Shown here: piece by piece, positions 46,281 through 57,392 of the stretch
How the letters are laid out: each line of letters opens with the position of its first letter
Numbering within the stretch: the first letter of the stretch is position 1
Assembly (NCBI GenBank): GCA_035573715.1
Contig: DATLZZ010000024.1
Span: 62,001-126,000, forward strand
Direction of reading: 5' to 3'
From: JACPRL01 sp035573715
GTDB lineage: Bacteria > Acidobacteriota > Terriglobia > Acidiferrales > 2-02-FULL-67-57
Length of the DNA stretch: 64,000 bases
Notes under the pieces: model-generated
Database searches by the model: none
What the model saw: only the letters and a program-made list of their open reading frames with translations
What the model was told of the DNA's origin: nothing
Made by a program: the position numbers and the translations under genes

Positions 46281-47039
46281 TTACGGGACGCGGACGTAGG
46301 GCATCTGGGAAAGAAGGAACTCGGTCCGTTGTTCGAGGTAGGGCGAGTCCGGGTGGGTGGAGAAAAAGCGGGGGTTGGGAATCATGGCGGCCAGGCGCGC
46401 CGCCTCGTCGGCGTTGAGCTCGGCGGCGCGGATGCCGTAGTAATACTGGGCGGCGGCTTCCGCACCGTAAATCCCCGCGCCCCACTCGACGACATTCAGA
46501 TAAATCTCCAGGATGCGGCGCTTGCTGAGCACGGTCTCGAGCATCAGGGTCAGCACGGCCTCGTGGGCCTTGCGCAGGTAGCTGCGCTGCGGCGAAAGAA
46601 AGAGGTTCTTAGCGAGTTGCTGGCTGATGGTCGAGCCGCCATGGCGGATGCGGCCGCGGCGCTGGTTGCGGGCGTAGGCGTCCTCGATGGCCTCAAGGTC
46701 GAAGCCTTCGTGGTCGAGAAACTTCTGGTCTTCGGCGGCCACCACGGCGCGCTTGAGCTCAATCGAAATCCGGTCGTAGGGCACCCAGCGGTGCTGGAGC
46801 TGCGCCCGCGCATTGCCCGCCCGCAGGCGCTCGAGACCCTGTTGCATGAACGCGGTGGTTTCGGGATTGTGGTCGCGCAGCCGCCACACCTGCCAGAACA
46901 CCCAGCCGTGATAGGCGAGAACAACGGCGAAGAGCGCAAGCAGCGCCCGGCGAAACCACCTCCAGGCGCGCCGCGGCGGCGCGGCCGCCGACACCGGGCC
47001 CGTTTCCGGAATGGCAGGGGTGGTTCCCACGGCCAACAT
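46281..47039 (-). CDS. mtgA: Monofunctional biosynthetic peptidoglycan transglycosylase
   Basis: 252 residues, GT51 family. One membrane helix near the N-terminus (ALLALFAVVLAYHGWVFW), then the transglycosylase domain with the catalytic Glu in AAEDQKFLDHEGFD, GGSTISQQLAKNLFLS, and KRRILEIYLNVVEWGAGIYG. It polymerises glycan strands from lipid II and has no transpeptidase domain, so the length is typical of MtgA. Confidence 0.95.
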   Translation of the reverse strand: MLAVGTTPAIPETGPVSAAAPPRRAWRWFRRALLALFAVVLAYHGWVFWQVWRLRDHNPETTAFMQQGLERLRAGNARAQLQHRWVPYDRISIELKRAVVAAEDQKFLDHEGFDLEAIEDAYARNQRRGRIRHGGSTISQQLAKNLFLSPQRSYLRKAHEAVLTLMLETVLSKRRILEIYLNVVEWGAGIYGAEAAAQYYYGIRAAELNADEAARLAAMIPNPRFFSTHPDSPYLEQRTEFLLSQMPYVRVP

Positions 47040-47109
47040 CTTACCCCGTTGCAGGCTTGCTCAGCGTCCCTCAGGTATCCGAAGCGAGCGGTTCTCAAGA
47101 ACCCGGGCG

Positions 47110-49371
<2,262 letters not shown>

Positions 49372-49413
49372 CCTCCGGTGTTGTACTCCTTTTCGGGCAT
49401 AGCGGGTAGGGCT

Positions 49414-50112
49414 TCAGCGCGAGCTGTGCGCGGCGAGAATCTCCTCGAAGGCGCCGCTCACCTGTTCAATGGTGTGGAAGGCGCTGATCGCCAGCAAGGC
49501 CGCCTGCTCTTCGGCCAGTGGCATGGCGTCAATCGTCTGCCGCAGTTCCTCTCGGTGGTGCGGGTCGAGTTCAGCGTGTTTGAGCAGGGTGCGAAATGCG
49601 TCGCGCGGTGCGCCGGTGCGCGCCTGGATTCTTTTGAGCTGCGAGGCCGATGGCGGGTTGCCTTCCAGCACCGCCAGGTAGCCGAGCACAGCCACCGGAT
49701 GAGCGTGCAGCGCCCAGTAATACTGGGCGCCGACCAACGCCGCGATGGCGGGCGAAGGCGGGCGCCTCAGCCACGTGGCCGTGTCCATCCCCAGCGCCAC
49801 CATGTCGTCGAGCAGCCAGTCGTCGTGGTGCAACTCCTCGCGGATGTGCCGGTCAAGGTAGTCCCCCGTGCGCGCCGCCACCGGGTCGCCGCGGCGCTCG
49901 CGGGCGCAATCCCGCGCCACCTCCATCAGCGGAACGCTGGCGCGAATGGAGGAGTAGACCGTGAAAAAAAAGTCGGGGAGCATCTCCGCCAGCCGCGGGT
50001 GAGTCCAGAACGCTCGTGCCGCTGCTTCGAGCCGCGGCGCCGCCAGACTTATCTTCTGCCAGAGCAGGCGGCCGTGTCGACGAGCGGCAACTCTGCGGTT
50101 GGGACTAGGCAT
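49414..50112 (-). CDS. Heme-oxygenase-like diiron protein (iron-containing redox enzyme family)
   Basis: 232 residues, all-helical, resembling the heme-oxygenase-like diiron oxidase/TenA-like group. Likely ligands are E and H in REELHHDDWLLDDM and H in KHAELDPHHREEL; others such as E65 (LMEVARDC) may complete the site. Members do varied oxidations, so the reaction cannot be named. The start is ATG at 50112. Confidence 0.75.
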   Translation of the reverse strand: MPSPNRRVAARRHGRLLWQKISLAAPRLEAAARAFWTHPRLAEMLPDFFFTVYSSIRASVPLMEVARDCARERRGDPVAARTGDYLDRHIREELHHDDWLLDDMVALGMDTATWLRRPPSPAIAALVGAQYYWALHAHPVAVLGYLAVLEGNPPSASQLKRIQARTGAPRDAFRTLLKHAELDPHHREELRQTIDAMPLAEEQAALLAISAFHTIEQVSGAFEEILAAHSSR

Positions 50113-50161
50113 AGTTCGACGCCGGAGGGCCAGGCCCGTCCGAGTGCGCGCCTTCGGCGCG

Positions 50162-50374
50162 CTAGATGGGGAACAGGGGCCGAATCTGTCCGCGACCCTT
50201 GGGCGCCGGGCCCAGCTTGCGGCGCAAGCCGATGAGCACTCGCACTTCGGTTTCGGTCAGGCGCTCCACCAACTTCCTTTCTTTCTCCGTGAAGTACTTG
50301 CGGTTCAAGACACCGGCGGCGTGCAGCCGGTCGAATTTGGAGAGTTTGCGGGTTCCAGCGGCTCTCTTGGCCAT
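50162..50374 (-). CDS. Small basic hypothetical protein
   Basis: 70 residues, Lys/Arg-rich, predicted helical (FTEKERKLVERLTETEVRVLIGL). GGAGAG seven bases before the ATG supports expression. No recognised family; it might bind nucleic acid. Confidence 0.65.
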   Translation of the reverse strand: MAKRAAGTRKLSKFDRLHAAGVLNRKYFTEKERKLVERLTETEVRVLIGLRRKLGPAPKGRGQIRPLFPI

Positions 50375-50501
50375 AATGCGCTCTCCTTAGCTCAGCGTTG
50401 GGGTGGGAAACCAGCCTCGGGCCTCGGATTATGCCCCAACGACCGGCAATGTCAAGGAGTCCGTGGCCTACCTTCGCCCGAGTTCGACGGGTCGGGGAGA
50501 G

Positions 50502-50578
50502 TGGCGCGCCCGGAGGGACTCGAACCCCCGACCTTCTGGTTCGTAGCCAGACGCTCTATCCAACTGAGCTACGGGCGC
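50502..50578 (-). tRNA. tRNA-Arg (anticodon ACG)
   Basis: A complete cloverleaf on the minus strand: acceptor GCGCCCG paired with CGGGCGC, D-arm with AGCTCAGTTGGAT, anticodon stem TCTGG/CCAGA around loop CTACGAA (anticodon ACG), T-arm GGTTCGAGTCC, and an encoded 3' GCCA. The ACG anticodon reads CGU and, after A34 deamination, CGC and CGA. Confidence 0.97.
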
Positions 50579-50598
50579 GCGGTGAAGGAATCAAAAAC

Positions 50599-50628
50599 AT
50601 TCTACGCGGCGCGGGAAAAATCTGTCAA
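50599..50628 (-). promoter_or_regulatory. Sigma-70 promoter of tRNA-Arg
   Basis: On the minus strand TTGACA (50628-50623), 18-base spacer, TAGAAT (50604-50599), about 20 bases before the mature tRNA 5' end. Confidence 0.7.
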
Positions 50629-50982
50629 CGAGCTGGGATGCGGCCCTGCGGTATTCCCGAAGAGGAAGAGAGTGTTCCAAGTTGGGCGTGGCGAGAGAAA
50701 ACAGCGTCAACGGGGGAGTCTAACTGGTAGTGATGCAAGGAGTTGGGGGAGGTGGGAATGGAAGCGAGAGTGCTAGAAGAGAAAGAGGAAGAGTGGCGGC
50801 TCGCGCTCTGCGGAACCGACAGTGGCAGCCGGCGTGGCGGGCGCAACCCCCGTACCCGGCTGCCGCTGTTGGTTGGATCTCCCTGGAGCATTCCGGACCA
50901 GGTAGAACGGACTCGCCAACCCCCATCCCGTCCCGACCTGTCGGGACGGGGCCCCAAGAGTGGGGGTCGCCACCTTCCAACC
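50629..50982. other. Structured intergenic region between the tRNA and the 79-aa gene
   Basis: About 350 bases without a supported gene. It contains a long inverted repeat, CAGTGGCAGCCGG (50820-50832) pairing with CCGGCTGCCGCTG (50856-50868), 13 pairs including one wobble, and the palindrome at 50927-50950. On the minus strand these lie just downstream of the gene ending at 50983. It could be a 3' UTR or a small RNA. Confidence 0.45.
50927..50950 (-). terminator. Ten-base-pair palindrome after the 79-aa gene
   Basis: CCCGTCCCGA-CCTG-TCGGGACGGG, a perfect 10-bp stem with a 4-base loop, 33 bases after the stop at 50983. No T-run. Same family of palindrome as at 878-903. Confidence 0.55.
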
Positions 50983-51222
50983 TCACCCCGCAGCGACCGG
51001 CGAGTCAGCCCGCTCCGTCAAAGGAATCCCGGCGCGGCGAATCCAGTGCACCACTTCAGTTTCCTTGAGCCGCGAGGCGTCGAATTCGATGCGCGCCACT
51101 TGGTTGGCTTCGTCCAACCGGATGCGGCCAATGCCGTAATGGCCAGGCAACTCGCCGAGCTTCTTCATCTGCTCGAGCGACAGCGGGGCGGCATAACGGT
51201 AGGCCACTTCGAGATAGGTCAT
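50983..51222 (-). CDS. Small conserved-looking hypothetical protein
   Basis: 79 residues, alternating beta/alpha pattern (MTYLEVAYRYAAPLSLEQM, IGRIRLDEANQVARIEFDAS, ETEVVHWIRRAGIPL) like a ferredoxin-like or HMA-like fold but without the CxxC metal motif. It follows the AsmA gene by 57 bases and may share its mRNA. No function can be assigned. Confidence 0.7.
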   Translation of the reverse strand: MTYLEVAYRYAAPLSLEQMKKLGELPGHYGIGRIRLDEANQVARIEFDASRLKETEVVHWIRRAGIPLTERADSPVAAG

Positions 51223-51279
51223 TGGCGCCTAACCTGAACGGAAACCATTATACCCGGAGCCGAGCCTGAGACAGGCAGG

Positions 51280-54200
51280 CTACTGCGGCTTGCGCTTGCG
51301 GATGCGGTCGAGAATGTCGCCCAACGTGCCGCCGGGGCTGGCGGGGCTGGTGCCGCGGCGAAGCCTCATCTCCGCCAGACGCGCGGCGTCGAGCGTGGGC
51401 CGCGGTTGGGCGAACGTTCCACGCAGAAGGAAGGGGATGACCACGCGTCCCTGCTCGTCGACGAAAACATTCCCCACCACGCTGCCGATGAGCCCGCCGA
51501 GGGGATTCGGGTTCGAGCTCAGCATCCGCTGGCTGGCTTCCTCGGTGAAGGTAGCCGTGCCCTGGAAGGCCAACTCGTCGTTGAGGCTGAAGCCGCCCAC
51601 GGCGGTGGTGGTCATGTCGGGCGTGCGCATCGTCAGGTCATCGGTGCGCACCCAACCGTCGGCGATTTCGAAGTTGGTGGTCATGTCTTCAATGGGCGTC
51701 TCGCGCCCTTCGTAGCGCAGGCCGGCCACCTGGCCGAGCAGAATGAGTTCGCGGCTCAGATTGATTTGCGCCAGGCGGCCATTGACGAGCGTGACCTGGC
51801 CCTTGCCGCGTGCCGACTGCTTCATCTGCGCAGCGTCGTCGCCGACGAAGCGCACCTGCACGGTGCCGCCCAGGCGGCCGTAGAGCATGTTCTTCGAGTC
51901 GCTGGTGGCCGAGAGCAGGCCGTTGGCATCGACGTTGCGCAACAGGCCGTTGAACTCGGTGGCGGGTCGGGCGCCGCGCAGGTCAATCGTCAAGCGGCCG
52001 CGCCCGCCTCCGTCGTAGAGGCCGAAGTCAATCGGGTCGCAGGTGACAACCTGGTTGGCGATGGCGACACTGGAAGCGAACGGCGCCAGCGTGAAGTTGC
52101 CGTTGCGCACGCGCTCGAACTCGATGCGGCCGCGCGCCGTCAGCTTGGCGAACCAGTTGTCCGCCTGGGTCTGGGCGTGAACGACGGCCGGCGAGAATAA
52201 CCCGCTGCGCCGCTGGGGTTGCGGCGCGGGTTGGGCGGCGCCAAAGAGGGCTCGCAGGGCTTCGACGTCGAGCGTGTCGCCGCGGAAGTCGAAGCGGGCG
52301 TTGGGCGCATCGAAGTTGTCAACCCGTAGCGAGCCGCGGACACGCGAACCCGCAGCAGCCATCTGAAAGCTGCTCACATCGAGGCGGCTGCCGGTGAACT
52401 CGAGTGCGGCGGAATCAATCACAAGCGGCGCGGTCAGCGCTTGCGGCTTGACGCGCGCGCCGGAAAGCTGCGCTTTGCCGCTGATGTCGAGCGGCGGCGA
52501 CTTCTCGCCCAAAGCGCCGGTGGCGTCGAGGGTGGCATTGACCTGGCCGCTGGCCTGCCCGCCCGGCAGCGGGTCGCTGCCCAGCGCCCGCACCAGAGCC
52601 AGAAGGGCATCGAGCTCGGCTGATTCGGTCGTCACCCGTGCCGTCAGGCGTCCCTGCGCCTTGTAATTATCGAGACGGAAGCTCGCCTGGGCGCGCAGCC
52701 GCTGGCCGATTTGCAGGGGAAAGTCCTCGGCGGAGATGCGAGTTGGGGTGAGAGCGAACTGGGCCGAGGCGATGCGAAGCGGCTCGGGCAGTAGCGCGGT
52801 CGTGAGGAAAGCGTCGCGGAGCTCGAAGGTTCCCTGGTAGCTCAGCTTTGCCAGATCGGAGAAGGGTCCGGTGACTTCGAGCGCGGGGCGCACGCGGCCG
52901 GTGAGCTTCTGGCCGGGGCCGAGCGGGTTGGCGCCGAAGCGGGCGGCCAGGCTGAGCAGTGGCTCGATGGGAACTTCGTCGCCGGTGATGCGCGCCGCGA
53001 GCCGCCCGGCGCCACGATAGTCCTCGATGGCGGCGGTGACGTTCAACACCACGCCCGGCTCGAGCGCTACGGCAAACGGCGCCGCGGTCAGCCGCTGCGG
53101 ATTGAACTCCAGCGCCAGCGACGGGATGGACACGGGCTTGGGCAGCTCCGGCAGCGCCAGCGACAGGTTGCGGAACTTGAGGATGCCGCTGTAGTTCATT
53201 TTCTTGGGCTCGCTCACCGGACCCGAGAGCTCCAGCGAGGGCGAGACGAACCCGCTCAGCTTCTGCCCGGGGCCGAGCAGCTTGACACCAAACTGCTGCG
53301 CCAGCGCCAGCAGCGGCTCCACCGGAACTTCGTTGCCGCTGACTTTCGCCTGCACAGTTGGCGTGGTGCGGTAGCTGAGCAGCTGGCCGCCTACCACCAG
53401 ATTGAGGTTCTTCTCCAGCGTAACGGTGAAGGCGCCGGTGATGCGCTGCGGCTCGAGAATCAGCTCCATCGCCGGAATGCGCGCCGGCTGCGACAACCCC
53501 TCCAGAGGAATCTCCAATTCGCGCAACTGCGCCTTGCCGGTCAGCAGCCAGTTTTCCGGTGTCCCGAAGATGCCCAACTCGGCGGTGGCCTTCCCGGTTC
53601 CGGGGATCTTCATCGGCAGGGGCACGCCGAGGCGCGGCGGAACGGCCGCCAGCGCCACCAAGTCAGCGTCGGAGGTGTTCAGATTCAACTTGAAGTCGAC
53701 GGCGGGCGAGAGCGTGGCCGTGCCCGTGGTGGCGACGCTGGCTCCGCGGTAGTCGAGGCGAGTGTCGCGCCACTCGAGCTTGCTGAAGTCGGGCGGAAAA
53801 GTCGCATCAAGTTTCAGCGCCAGGTTGTGGGCGGCCTCCTGTCCAAGCAGCGTGGCCTCGCCCGCGAGGTGAATTTCATTCGGCTTCGAGGTGGCGCGCA
53901 GCTTGCCGCTGATGGCGCCCAGCGCCGCCAGGCGCGGCGGCACGGTCATCAGGCCAGCGAGCGAAGTGGCACGGAAATTCTCCAGCTCGATCTCGGCGTC
54001 GAGCGGGCTCTGCATGGGGATGTCCGCATTGAAGGGGCCGAAATTGCCTCCGGCAGCGATGCGGCTGTCTTCGGTGAAGTTCACCGCCACCCGAAACGGG
54101 AATGCGGCCGTGAGGCTCAGGTCACTCACTTCGAGCTCAACACCGGTCAGCTGCAGTGGGCGCTCGCCCGGGCGCTCGATGACAATCGTCCCCTTCTCCA

Positions 54201-54663
54201 TTTCCCAGTCGCGAATCGGCGGCGGGGCGGGCGCCAAAGCGACCGGAGGTGGCGGCCCCTGGGCCGGAGTAGCAGCAAGAGTGGCGACGTTCCACTGGCC
54301 CTCAGCATTCTGGCGAAGGTACAAAGTCGGCTCGACGAGCTCGATGCCTTCCACTTTCACGTCGCCGCCAAGCAGCGCCGAGAGGTCGAAGTCGAAGCGC
54401 ACCGCCTGGGCGACCAGGAAGTCGCCAGCCGCGAAGCCCGGGTCTTCCTGCACCCGCACCTGGTTGAGCCGCAGGCGCAACGGGAACAGAGTCAACTCGA
54501 GGTTGGCGGCGTCCACCGGACGGTTCACCGAACGGCCCAGCTGCGCCAGGATGGTGCCGCGGTGGCGGTTGGCGTCGAAGGTGGCGACGAAGATTCCGAC
54601 GGTGACGACAAACACCGCAATCAGGATCGCGACGGCCAGGAGAATCTTGCGCGGCAAACTCAT
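51280..54663 (-). CDS. AsmA-family inner-membrane/periplasmic protein with internal repeats
   Basis: 1127 residues. A single N-terminal membrane helix (residues 6-28), an AsmA domain (RGTILAQLGRSVNRPVDAANLEL, LYLRQNAEGQWN), then about four repeated units of roughly 120 residues, each with a (V/I)(P)(V/I)EPLL-like block, L-A-x-x-(F/G)G, and LGPGQKL-G-V-P-LE(L/V)-GP, and finally the AsmA C-terminal domain (GRLAQINLSRELILLGQ, DDLTMRTPDMTTTAVGG). Long repeated AsmA-like proteins are proposed bridge-type lipid transporters between the two membranes. Confidence 0.88.
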   Translation of the reverse strand: MSLPRKILLAVAILIAVFVVTVGIFVATFDANRHRGTILAQLGRSVNRPVDAANLELTLFPLRLRLNQVRVQEDPGFAAGDFLVAQAVRFDFDLSALLGGDVKVEGIELVEPTLYLRQNAEGQWNVATLAATPAQGPPPPVALAPAPPPIRDWEMEKGTIVIERPGERPLQLTGVELEVSDLSLTAAFPFRVAVNFTEDSRIAAGGNFGPFNADIPMQSPLDAEIELENFRATSLAGLMTVPPRLAALGAISGKLRATSKPNEIHLAGEATLLGQEAAHNLALKLDATFPPDFSKLEWRDTRLDYRGASVATTGTATLSPAVDFKLNLNTSDADLVALAAVPPRLGVPLPMKIPGTGKATAELGIFGTPENWLLTGKAQLRELEIPLEGLSQPARIPAMELILEPQRITGAFTVTLEKNLNLVVGGQLLSYRTTPTVQAKVSGNEVPVEPLLALAQQFGVKLLGPGQKLSGFVSPSLELSGPVSEPKKMNYSGILKFRNLSLALPELPKPVSIPSLALEFNPQRLTAAPFAVALEPGVVLNVTAAIEDYRGAGRLAARITGDEVPIEPLLSLAARFGANPLGPGQKLTGRVRPALEVTGPFSDLAKLSYQGTFELRDAFLTTALLPEPLRIASAQFALTPTRISAEDFPLQIGQRLRAQASFRLDNYKAQGRLTARVTTESAELDALLALVRALGSDPLPGGQASGQVNATLDATGALGEKSPPLDISGKAQLSGARVKPQALTAPLVIDSAALEFTGSRLDVSSFQMAAAGSRVRGSLRVDNFDAPNARFDFRGDTLDVEALRALFGAAQPAPQPQRRSGLFSPAVVHAQTQADNWFAKLTARGRIEFERVRNGNFTLAPFASSVAIANQVVTCDPIDFGLYDGGGRGRLTIDLRGARPATEFNGLLRNVDANGLLSATSDSKNMLYGRLGGTVQVRFVGDDAAQMKQSARGKGQVTLVNGRLAQINLSRELILLGQVAGLRYEGRETPIEDMTTNFEIADGWVRTDDLTMRTPDMTTTAVGGFSLNDELAFQGTATFTEEASQRMLSSNPNPLGGLIGSVVGNVFVDEQGRVVIPFLLRGTFAQPRPTLDAARLAEMRLRRGTSPASPGGTLGDILDRIRKRKPQ

Positions 54664-54862
54664 CCTCGGATTCCTTCGACGCCCTCAGTACTTAGAGGTA
54701 CACCGCGCCCGCGAGGGTTGGCAAGAGAATTCGACAGCTTTGCCGTGACTGACTCCCCGCTTAGCGAGGAACCCGCTTTTGCTTTTAGAGGATTAGAAGC
54801 ATCCCTCATGTGCCCCGTCGTGTGGCGGCGGACCCCATTCGGGTTGACAGACAGGGGAAGGG

Positions 54863-55942
54863 CTAGCGGGCGGAGCTGGTGCCGGCGTCGGGGCGGCTGG
54901 CCAACTGCTCGCGCTGGCCGAGCTGCTGGTAAATCTCCTGGGCAATCTCAGCGGCCTTGGAGCCGCTGAAGACGCGACCGCCGCGCAGCAGCACCACGAC
55001 GGAAAGCTTCCTGCCGTTCGGCAACACGCCGTAGGAAGCGAACCAGCCCAGCTTGGCCTTGTCTTCGCCGCAAGTGCCGGTCTTTCCCAGCACCTGGGCA
55101 TCGAGCTTCGGCGTGGCGGCAACGCGCGCAGTGCCGTATTGCACCGCCGCTTCCATGCCGGCGCGCAACTGCGGCAGCCAGGGCTGGATCGGCAGGCGTC
55201 GCTTCACGCGCGGAACAAACTCGGCGCGCTCCTCTTCGCCCTGCGGGTATTGCAGGTAGTAGAGCGTGCCGCCGTTGGCGAAAGCGCCCATCAGCGCCGC
55301 CAGTTGCAGCGGCGTCACCTTGATTTCTTCCCCGAAGCTGCACATCCGGCCGACGCCGCCGTAAGCGGGCGGCTCGGTGGGGAACGACCCGGGATACTCA
55401 CCCTCGATCAAGTAGCCAGCGAGCTCGCCGATGCCGAGCAGGCGCGCGTAGGAGGAAACGGTTTCAAAACCCATCTTGCGCCCGAGAATCTCAAAGAAAG
55501 GATTGTCGGAATGTGCCAGCGCGTCGGTGAGATTCATCTTCTTGCGGCGCGAAACTTTGATGAGCGTGTCGCCGGTGATGAGTCCTTCCTCCAGCGCCGC
55601 CAAGCCGACCGCCAGCTTGATGGTCGAGCAGGGCTTGAAGCCGGAGCTGAGGGCCTGCTTCTGATTGACGATGGAGAGCACGCGCCCGGTGTCGGCTTCC
55701 GTGACCACCACGCTGCCATTGTAGTTCCCCAGCGCCTGCACCGCTATCTGGCGCACGATCGGGTCTTCGCCGGCCAGGCTGTCTTCCGCCGTGGGGTCGC
55801 CGTAACTGGGCGCGGTGTAGCGCGACACAGCGCGCCGCCGCTTGGCTTTCTTCTTCGTTTGTGCAAAAAGCTCCAGGCTGGGCGTGAGCAGCAGCAGGAA
55901 GATTAAGAGAAAACTCCACCGCTGCGCGCTTGAACGCTGCAT
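54863..55942 (-). CDS. Penicillin-binding-type transpeptidase
   Basis: 359 residues. Signal peptide or anchor (FLLIFLLLLTPSLELFA), a basic linker (KKKAKRRRAVSRY), and a transpeptidase domain with S106-T-I-K109, S145-D-N147 and K287-T-G-T290. No transglycosylase or PBP dimerisation domain, so it is a single-domain class B-like PBP (or class D-like beta-lactamase relative). It probably crosslinks or trims peptidoglycan. A 199-base gap without a clear gene separates it from the AsmA gene. Confidence 0.87.
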   Translation of the reverse strand: MQRSSAQRWSFLLIFLLLLTPSLELFAQTKKKAKRRRAVSRYTAPSYGDPTAEDSLAGEDPIVRQIAVQALGNYNGSVVVTEADTGRVLSIVNQKQALSSGFKPCSTIKLAVGLAALEEGLITGDTLIKVSRRKKMNLTDALAHSDNPFFEILGRKMGFETVSSYARLLGIGELAGYLIEGEYPGSFPTEPPAYGGVGRMCSFGEEIKVTPLQLAALMGAFANGGTLYYLQYPQGEEERAEFVPRVKRRLPIQPWLPQLRAGMEAAVQYGTARVAATPKLDAQVLGKTGTCGEDKAKLGWFASYGVLPNGRKLSVVVLLRGGRVFSGSKAAEIAQEIYQQLGQREQLASRPDAGTSSAR

Positions 55943-56041
55943 TTCCTTCTCCCCAGGTTGTAGTCGTTCCGGCGCGCGGGCCCACTGATTCTAGGGGGAC
56001 CGTCGCTGCCAGGCAAGAGTTTTTTTCGAGAAAAGGCGCTC

Positions 56042-57097
56042 TCAGCGCGACTTGGCCTTCGCCTTCTCGGACTCCTCGGCCGAAGTCGCAGGAGCGGCGG
56101 CGGGGACGGGGAAGCCGAGCTTCTGGCGCAGGAGGCGGTCGAGCTTGGCGTAAACGTCGCGGTTCTCGCGCAGGAACTGGCGGGCGTTCTCGCGGCCCTG
56201 GCCGATGCGCTCGCCTTCAAAGGTGAACCAGGCCCCGCTCTTCTCGACCAGTCCGTGGTTGACGGCGAGGTCGAGCAGGTCGGTCTCCCGCGAGATGCCC
56301 TCACCGTAGATGAGGTCGAACTCGGCCTCGCGGAAGGGCGCCGCCAGCTTGTTCTTCACCACCTTGGCGCGGGTGTGGTTGCCGATGACGCGGTCGCCTT
56401 CCTTGATGGCGGCGATGCGGCGCACGTCCACGCGCACGTCCGAATAGAACTTGAGCGCGCGCCCGCCGGGTGTCGTCTCCGGATTTCCAAACATCACACC
56501 GATTTTTTCCCGCAACTGGTTGATGAAGATGAGGCAGGTGCGCGACTTGTTGACGATGGCCTTGAGCTTGCGCAGCGCCTGCGACATCAGGCGCGCCTGC
56601 AAGCCCATCTGCGGCTCGCCCATGTCGCCGTCGAGCTCGGCCTTGGGGACCAGCGCGGCCACCGAGTCCACCACGACGACATCGACGGCGGCGGAGCGTA
56701 TGAGCGTCTCGGCGACTTCGAGCGCCTGCTCGCCGTAGTCGGGCTGCGAAACCAGCAGGTTGTCGACGTCCACCCCCAGGGCGCGGGCGTAATTGGCGTC
56801 GAGGGCGTGCTCGGCGTCAATGAAGGCCGCCATGCCGCCCTGCTTCTGGGCTTCGGCGATGACGTGCAGCGCCAGGGTGGTCTTGCCGCCGGCCTCGGGG
56901 CCGAAGATTTCCACCACGCGGCCGCGCGGCATGCCGCCGACGCCGAGAGCGGCGTCGATGGAAAGGCAACTGGTGGAAATCACCGGCACCTCGACCAGCG
57001 CGTCCTTCATCCCCAGCCGCATGATGGTGCCCTTACCGAACTGCTTTTCGATCTGCGTCATCGCTACTTCCAGTTGCCGCTTGCGTTCATCCGCCAT
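56042..57097 (-). CDS. recA: Recombinase RecA
   Basis: 351 residues. Walker A GPEAGGKTT (residues 67-74; GG in place of the usual SS/SG before the Lys), Walker B VVVDSVAAL, the L2-region signature FINQLREKIGVMFG and NPETTPGGRALKFY. It forms filaments on ssDNA and drives strand exchange and SOS induction. It is 15 bases after the DUF2007 gene stop, within a thiolase-VKOR-DUF2007-recA operon; no separate SOS-type box is obvious. Confidence 0.97.
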   Translation of the reverse strand: MADERKRQLEVAMTQIEKQFGKGTIMRLGMKDALVEVPVISTSCLSIDAALGVGGMPRGRVVEIFGPEAGGKTTLALHVIAEAQKQGGMAAFIDAEHALDANYARALGVDVDNLLVSQPDYGEQALEVAETLIRSAAVDVVVVDSVAALVPKAELDGDMGEPQMGLQARLMSQALRKLKAIVNKSRTCLIFINQLREKIGVMFGNPETTPGGRALKFYSDVRVDVRRIAAIKEGDRVIGNHTRAKVVKNKLAAPFREAEFDLIYGEGISRETDLLDLAVNHGLVEKSGAWFTFEGERIGQGRENARQFLRENRDVYAKLDRLLRQKLGFPVPAAAPATSAEESEKAKAKSR

Positions 57098-57112
57098 GAC
57101 TCTCTCCTTGTC

Positions 57113-57382
57113 TTACGCGTCCAGATCTTCTTCTTCGTCCGTCTCAGCATCGAGGGCTTCTCTCATCTCATCTTCGAGCGCGGTGAGCAGCTCGCGGGCG
57201 CGGGCCTCGTTCTCGCGCGCCACCCAGAGGCCGATTTCACCCATCTGGCCGAGCGGGAGCACTTCGACGCTGCGGTCATGGAAGCATTCGATGCCGTTTT
57301 CGAGCAGCATCTGCTTCATCATCTCCGCCTGCAGCGGGTCGAGCCCCACCCAGACGCGCACCGTGGATTCATTGGGTTTCAT
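57113..57382 (-). CDS. DUF2007 small acidic protein
   Basis: 89 residues: a ferredoxin-like N-terminal domain (RVWVGLDPLQAEMMKQMLLENG, DVEVLPLGQMGEIGLWV-like) and a very acidic tail (DAETDEEEDLDA). DUF2007 proteins are called putative signal transducers, with no known reaction. AAGGCAGG lies upstream of the ATG. The start is 10 bases after the stop of the full-length VKOR frame. Confidence 0.85.
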   Translation of the reverse strand: MKPNESTVRVWVGLDPLQAEMMKQMLLENGIECFHDRSVEVLPLGQMGEIGLWVARENEARARELLTALEDEMREALDAETDEEEDLDA

Positions 57383-57392
57383 GGCCTGCCTT

